From contig JAALGZ010000023.1 in assembly GCA_015227615.1 (NCBI GenBank), positions 310,001 to 374,000 on the forward strand: a stretch of DNA of 64,000 bases. Direction: 5' to 3'. The notes beneath the pieces are model-generated. The model saw nothing but the letters and a program-made list of their open reading frames with translations. It searched no databases and was not told the origin of the DNA. Positions 60,540-64,000 of the stretch are shown one piece after another. Position 1 is the first letter of the stretch. The number at the start of each line of letters is the position of its first letter. The position numbers and the translations under genes are program-made. Source of the stretch: Labyrinthula sp. Ha (lineage: Eukaryota; Sar; Bigyra; Labyrinthulida; Labyrinthulaceae).

Positions 60540-63440
60540 TTTATCGAGCTTAACGTTAACTATCGGAAATTAAATATCCTAATTTTGCTTACCGTTATTA
60601 ACGGTAAGGAATCCTTAACGGATCGGAAATTAACGGAAATTTCTGTTAACCACAATAAGAAAAATTGCTTTTATTGTTCCCAAAACTTTTAACAATTTGA
60701 AATTCTGTCCCAAATAATATCTTGATAATATATTATATCTATATTCTTTTTGCAAAGAAATAAAATCAAAGAAAAGGCTGACTTAGAAATAGATGCAACA
60801 TAAAATCAACATCATTTCAAAATCATTTTAAATAGAAATCTTCTTTTGACTACCTTACCCTTGAAGTTATCTAAATATAATCTCAAAATAAACTTCTAAA
60901 GAGTAGAGAATTATTTTAAATACCTTTTCTAAGTGATTTTAAAGAACTAACTCTGCTCTCGGAAAGAAAATGCAACAAGTAAAATAGAGGCATTAACTTT
61001 GCCATAGCAAGAAATTTGCATAATCTTCATGTAGAAATACTTGTATCTTTGCTCAAATTCCTTTCCAAAAAATCTATGACACATTATTGAAAACATTTTT
61101 TAATTTACTATTCATTCAAAGAAAGTAATTTAGCTTGTTAATGGGTTAATCACGAGTTATTTGCACTTTAATATCCGAATATCAAAGCCAAATTTAGCAT
61201 AGGAAGATTTTCCTCAGTAAAAGCCATTTTTCTCAGTTAATTTTTCATCTTTTTAACCACATAAAGTTTTAATATACTTTACATAAAAATTAAGCGAGAT
61301 ATAAGAGAAGCAAAAATATGACCTGAAATTGACCAATATTCTAGAAATAAAGAAATACGTAGTTTAGCACTAGTATTTCCCAGTAAAAAAAATATAAAAG
61401 CTATAATATTTCAAGAACTAATACTTAAAGCACTATTGTAACTTATAAAAAATATTTAAAAAATTTTTCTAACCAATGGCCTTTAATTTTTTTTTGTGTG
61501 TTTGAGGACTGAAAGATACTTTTCTATTCTGTTCTTTTTACCTCATCCTGTATTTTAGAACAATTTCTAAATAATTGCAAAGACCATATCTCAGTGAATT
61601 TTTCGAGTTAGAAAACACAAAATAAAATTTTGAAAAGTTTTTTAACATACTTTTATGTCATATAAGATAATATAGGATATTAAAAGAATAAATTCATGTT
61701 GAACGCAAAATATCACCAAAATATGGCAATTCCATTTTATATCGATCAGAAAACAATCAAGAAAAAGGTTAAACCGCCTCTACAAACTGTCAATGTTAGC
61801 TCTTATATTCAACTTTTATCTAGTAACAAACAATAGTGTTTTATATTTTTGTTATTACGGGGTGTTGAAAACTTTATCAAGGATTTTTTCAAGAATGCAG
61901 TATAATAGCCATAAAATCAAGAATACCTCTTTGGCTCTTCTACAAAGCTCAAAACATATTGAAAACTGAACCTAGCAAATAATCATATAAAATTTTAGAG
62001 GATTAAAAAAACATAAAGCATAAAAAACCATGATTACTGAAAGTAACGCATATAGTATTTGTGACTTTTGTCACGGAATCTTCCTCAAATACAATATTAT
62101 CACCCACAATGTGTTTCACATTGAAAAAACCTTTTCAACCTTATATTTTGTCAGGGTATTTGATAAGGATGAGTACTTGAAACCCTAAAAAAAGCTAATT
62201 TTAAGGGTCCTTTTCACTAAGTTTACTGATCTCTAAGAAAACATACATTAAAACGGAACATTATGAAGAACAACTCTATAGATGATCTAATTCTTCTCAG
62301 ACCCTTTTGAGTTACTAAACTTAAATTTTCAAATCATTTCTCAGGATATTTTATCTTTAGTTAACTGTAACTGAGTTAAACTTCACTCAGAGAAGTCAAT
62401 TGTTGAAAATCTGCATATCTGACAATACGAAATCACTCATCTTTGCTACAGTCCCCAAAATTTTTGTATCAGATAGTCTCCAACAATTACAAAACATTAT
62501 ATCTAACCTTTAATTTTGTGTTTTAGAAAATTTTTAATGTTTTTTTAAAGAAAAGTCGGTATTGGGTTAAAATGCCGTTTTCCTCAACCTCAATCCGTGT
62601 ACCAGCTCAAGAAATACTCTTTTAGAGCCAAAACAGACCTCACCAGTCAACATAATGGGTGAATTCAGGTCTAGAAACAACTATTCTTGAGAATTGGTGC
62701 ATTCTGTATTTACTTCCTAACAATATATCCCATTTCCAAGATCTCAGAAACTCTGAAAAAGAGTACTCTTAAATGTCAAATCTTCCTCAACGGATAATAC
62801 CAAGTAACAAAACATCCTAAGAAATGGTATTCAACCAGAGGTATTGATAATTTAGGATACCTCTGAATTTTGTTCGAGGAAACTCCAAGAACTTCCCTAT
62901 TCATCTCAGCAATAGTTATTTTGCTTAATTTGACTTTACTCCAAACTCAACTTTAAAATAACCAAAACTGAGCTACAAATAGGCAAAATAAAAAAAAACT
63001 TTGGCTCTGACCTTATTTAAAGCCAATTTCTAGTAGCTTAGAGAAGAAAAAGATAAAGTTTGAAGATTTTATCGGCTTTAATTATACAAATCTCTATCAT
63101 ATTATTGCAAATTCTTGTATGAAAATGCATGTTTTTTAACTTTTACATATGATAAAGTACTTAAGAACACATATAAATTGGCATAGAGTAGACCAGTACG
63201 AATTAAAGAAGATTTGCATTTTTATATTTGATAAAAGTCTTATTGTGGTCATTTTCCCGGCGTATTTAAGGAAAAAAAGTGATACTTTTGTTTTTCAAGT
63301 TAAATACCTTCTTCTCTTTTTCTAGAACAGATTTGATATAGTTTTAAAGAGGAAAAACATTAATTTTTAATGGTCGTATTTATATGTTCTAACTTTAATT
63401 TCAGTAAATTTAAAACTCCCCTACTTTTTGATATGTTGAT
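60540..63440 (+). mobile_element. hAT-like non-coding repeat, copy 2 (uninterrupted)
   Basis: It matches copy 1 across the gypsy insertion point: TTACCCTTGAAG at about 60855-60866 is the empty site. The first 2.2 kb is nearly identical to copy 1; after about 62220 substitutions increase. The left end has AACGG and TTACCGTTA motifs, including an inverted pair TTACCGTTA-TTAACGGTAA, but its terminus is more degenerate than that of copy 1. No coding frame is present. Confidence 0.6.
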
Positions 63441-63545
63441 ATTTCACTTGTACTCCAATAAACTCAATATTACATTACTCTCAAGCAAATAAAACCAAAA
63501 GCCAGGAAATGTTCTACCAAAATAACTGATTTTGCCATACCTTTA

Positions 63546-64000
63546 AGCGAATGTAGGAAGCCATGAACTTTTCAATAGCGTCTACCTTTATAATACTCTT
63601 CTTGGCACTAGCCTTTTGGTCTTCACTTCTTACCTTCTAAAGTACACGGATGTAGTTGAACAGGAACGAATTTTTAAGATCGCATCACTTTTAGACAAGA
63701 GGTATAAGCTTTTTGCTCCTCGAGAAAGTGATGAGTTCAAGGATGTTGTTGAAGAAGTGGTACTCGAGATGGATAAGGTCAAGAGTTTAGGTGGTGATGC
63801 TCCAGTGACTCAAGTTTTGAAGAAGAGCAAGTTGGATTTTAGCTTGTTGTTTGAAGATGTACAAAGTTCAAGAACAGTGGGAAATATTGAGCGAAGCCGT
63901 GGAGAGTTGTTGCGCTACTTGGATGTTGATGGCGTTGCGGGAAATGTTGACATTTTGGCATGGTGGAAGGATGCTGAGCCGAGGTTTCCAACGCTTGCAA
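63546..64000 (+). pseudogene. hAT transposase C-terminal part, cut by the window end
   Basis: An open frame runs to the window edge. Its best part, from about 63655, reads EQERIFKIASLLDKRYKLF (the LDPRYK-type motif of hAT transposases), and later VDILAWWKDAEPRFPTLA, the conserved start of the hAT dimerisation domain. The N-terminal and catalytic parts are not present upstream; 60.5-63.4 kb is non-coding. So this is either a 3' exon after a long intron or a fragment. The frame begins right after a stop at about 63543, so the true 5' limit is unknown. It may belong to the same family as the flanking AACGG-rich repeat. Confidence 0.7.

Overview
This is an AT-rich nuclear segment from an unidentified eukaryote, most likely a protist or alga. 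The host-type genes are spaced far apart, use the standard code (TAA and TGA both terminate), and carry spliceosomal introns of only 28-30 nt. Such introns appear in two unrelated genes, the transporter at 3.8-6.9 kb and the Roc-COR pseudogene near 59.3 kb. Most of the window is transposable-element DNA: an RTE-type LINE and a LINE relic, two Copia elements, one large Ty3/gypsy element, a gypsy fossil, hAT-like sequence, and long AT-rich stretches without recognisable genes.

Layout. 1-3.7 kb: non-coding, two striking palindromes. 3.8-6.9 kb: SLC13-type anion transporter with four cytosolic RCK_C repeats. 6.9-10.3 kb: no gene seen. 10.34-16.04 kb: a degenerate element with terminal inverted repeats, carrying a nested LINE with its target-site duplication, a T-rich repeat tract and two hairpins. 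16.5-17.9 kb: an intronless protein kinase. 18.07-23.13 kb: Copia element 1, inserted about 140 bp upstream of the kinase start. 24.5-27.0 kb and 40.9-44.1 kb: two inverted copies of a locus encoding a 325-residue protein of unknown function plus a decayed convergent partner. 27.16-32.22 kb: Copia element 2, very young. 36.9-38.8 kb: decayed gypsy pol. 44.2-45.65 kb: LINE relic. 45.65-56.2 kb: a roughly 2.9-kb hAT-like non-coding repeat split by the Ty3/gypsy element at 45,987-53,670. 57.7-60.4 kb: a decayed Roc-COR (ROCO-like) gene. 60.5-63.4 kb: a second, uninterrupted copy of the 2.9-kb repeat. 63.5-64.0 kb: the 3' part of a hAT transposase running off the window.

The most unusual object is the Ty3/gypsy element. 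Its last long open frame runs integrase, GPY motif, chromodomain, SANT/Myb-like domain, aspartic protease, then an MT-A70 adenine-methyltransferase domain of the METTL3/METTL14/IME4 type, and continues through the polypurine tract into the 3' LTR. The protease lies after the integrase instead of between gag and reverse transcriptase. The uninterrupted repeat at 60.5-63.4 kb is a paralogous empty site that fixes the element's ends and its 4-bp target duplication.

The second unusual feature is the inverted locus pair. About 1.5 kb around the 325-residue gene is almost identical between the arms, with most differences packed into one block of about 110 bp, while the outer parts are clearly diverged. 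This pattern suggests gene conversion. All calls are from reading the sequence; no database search was run.
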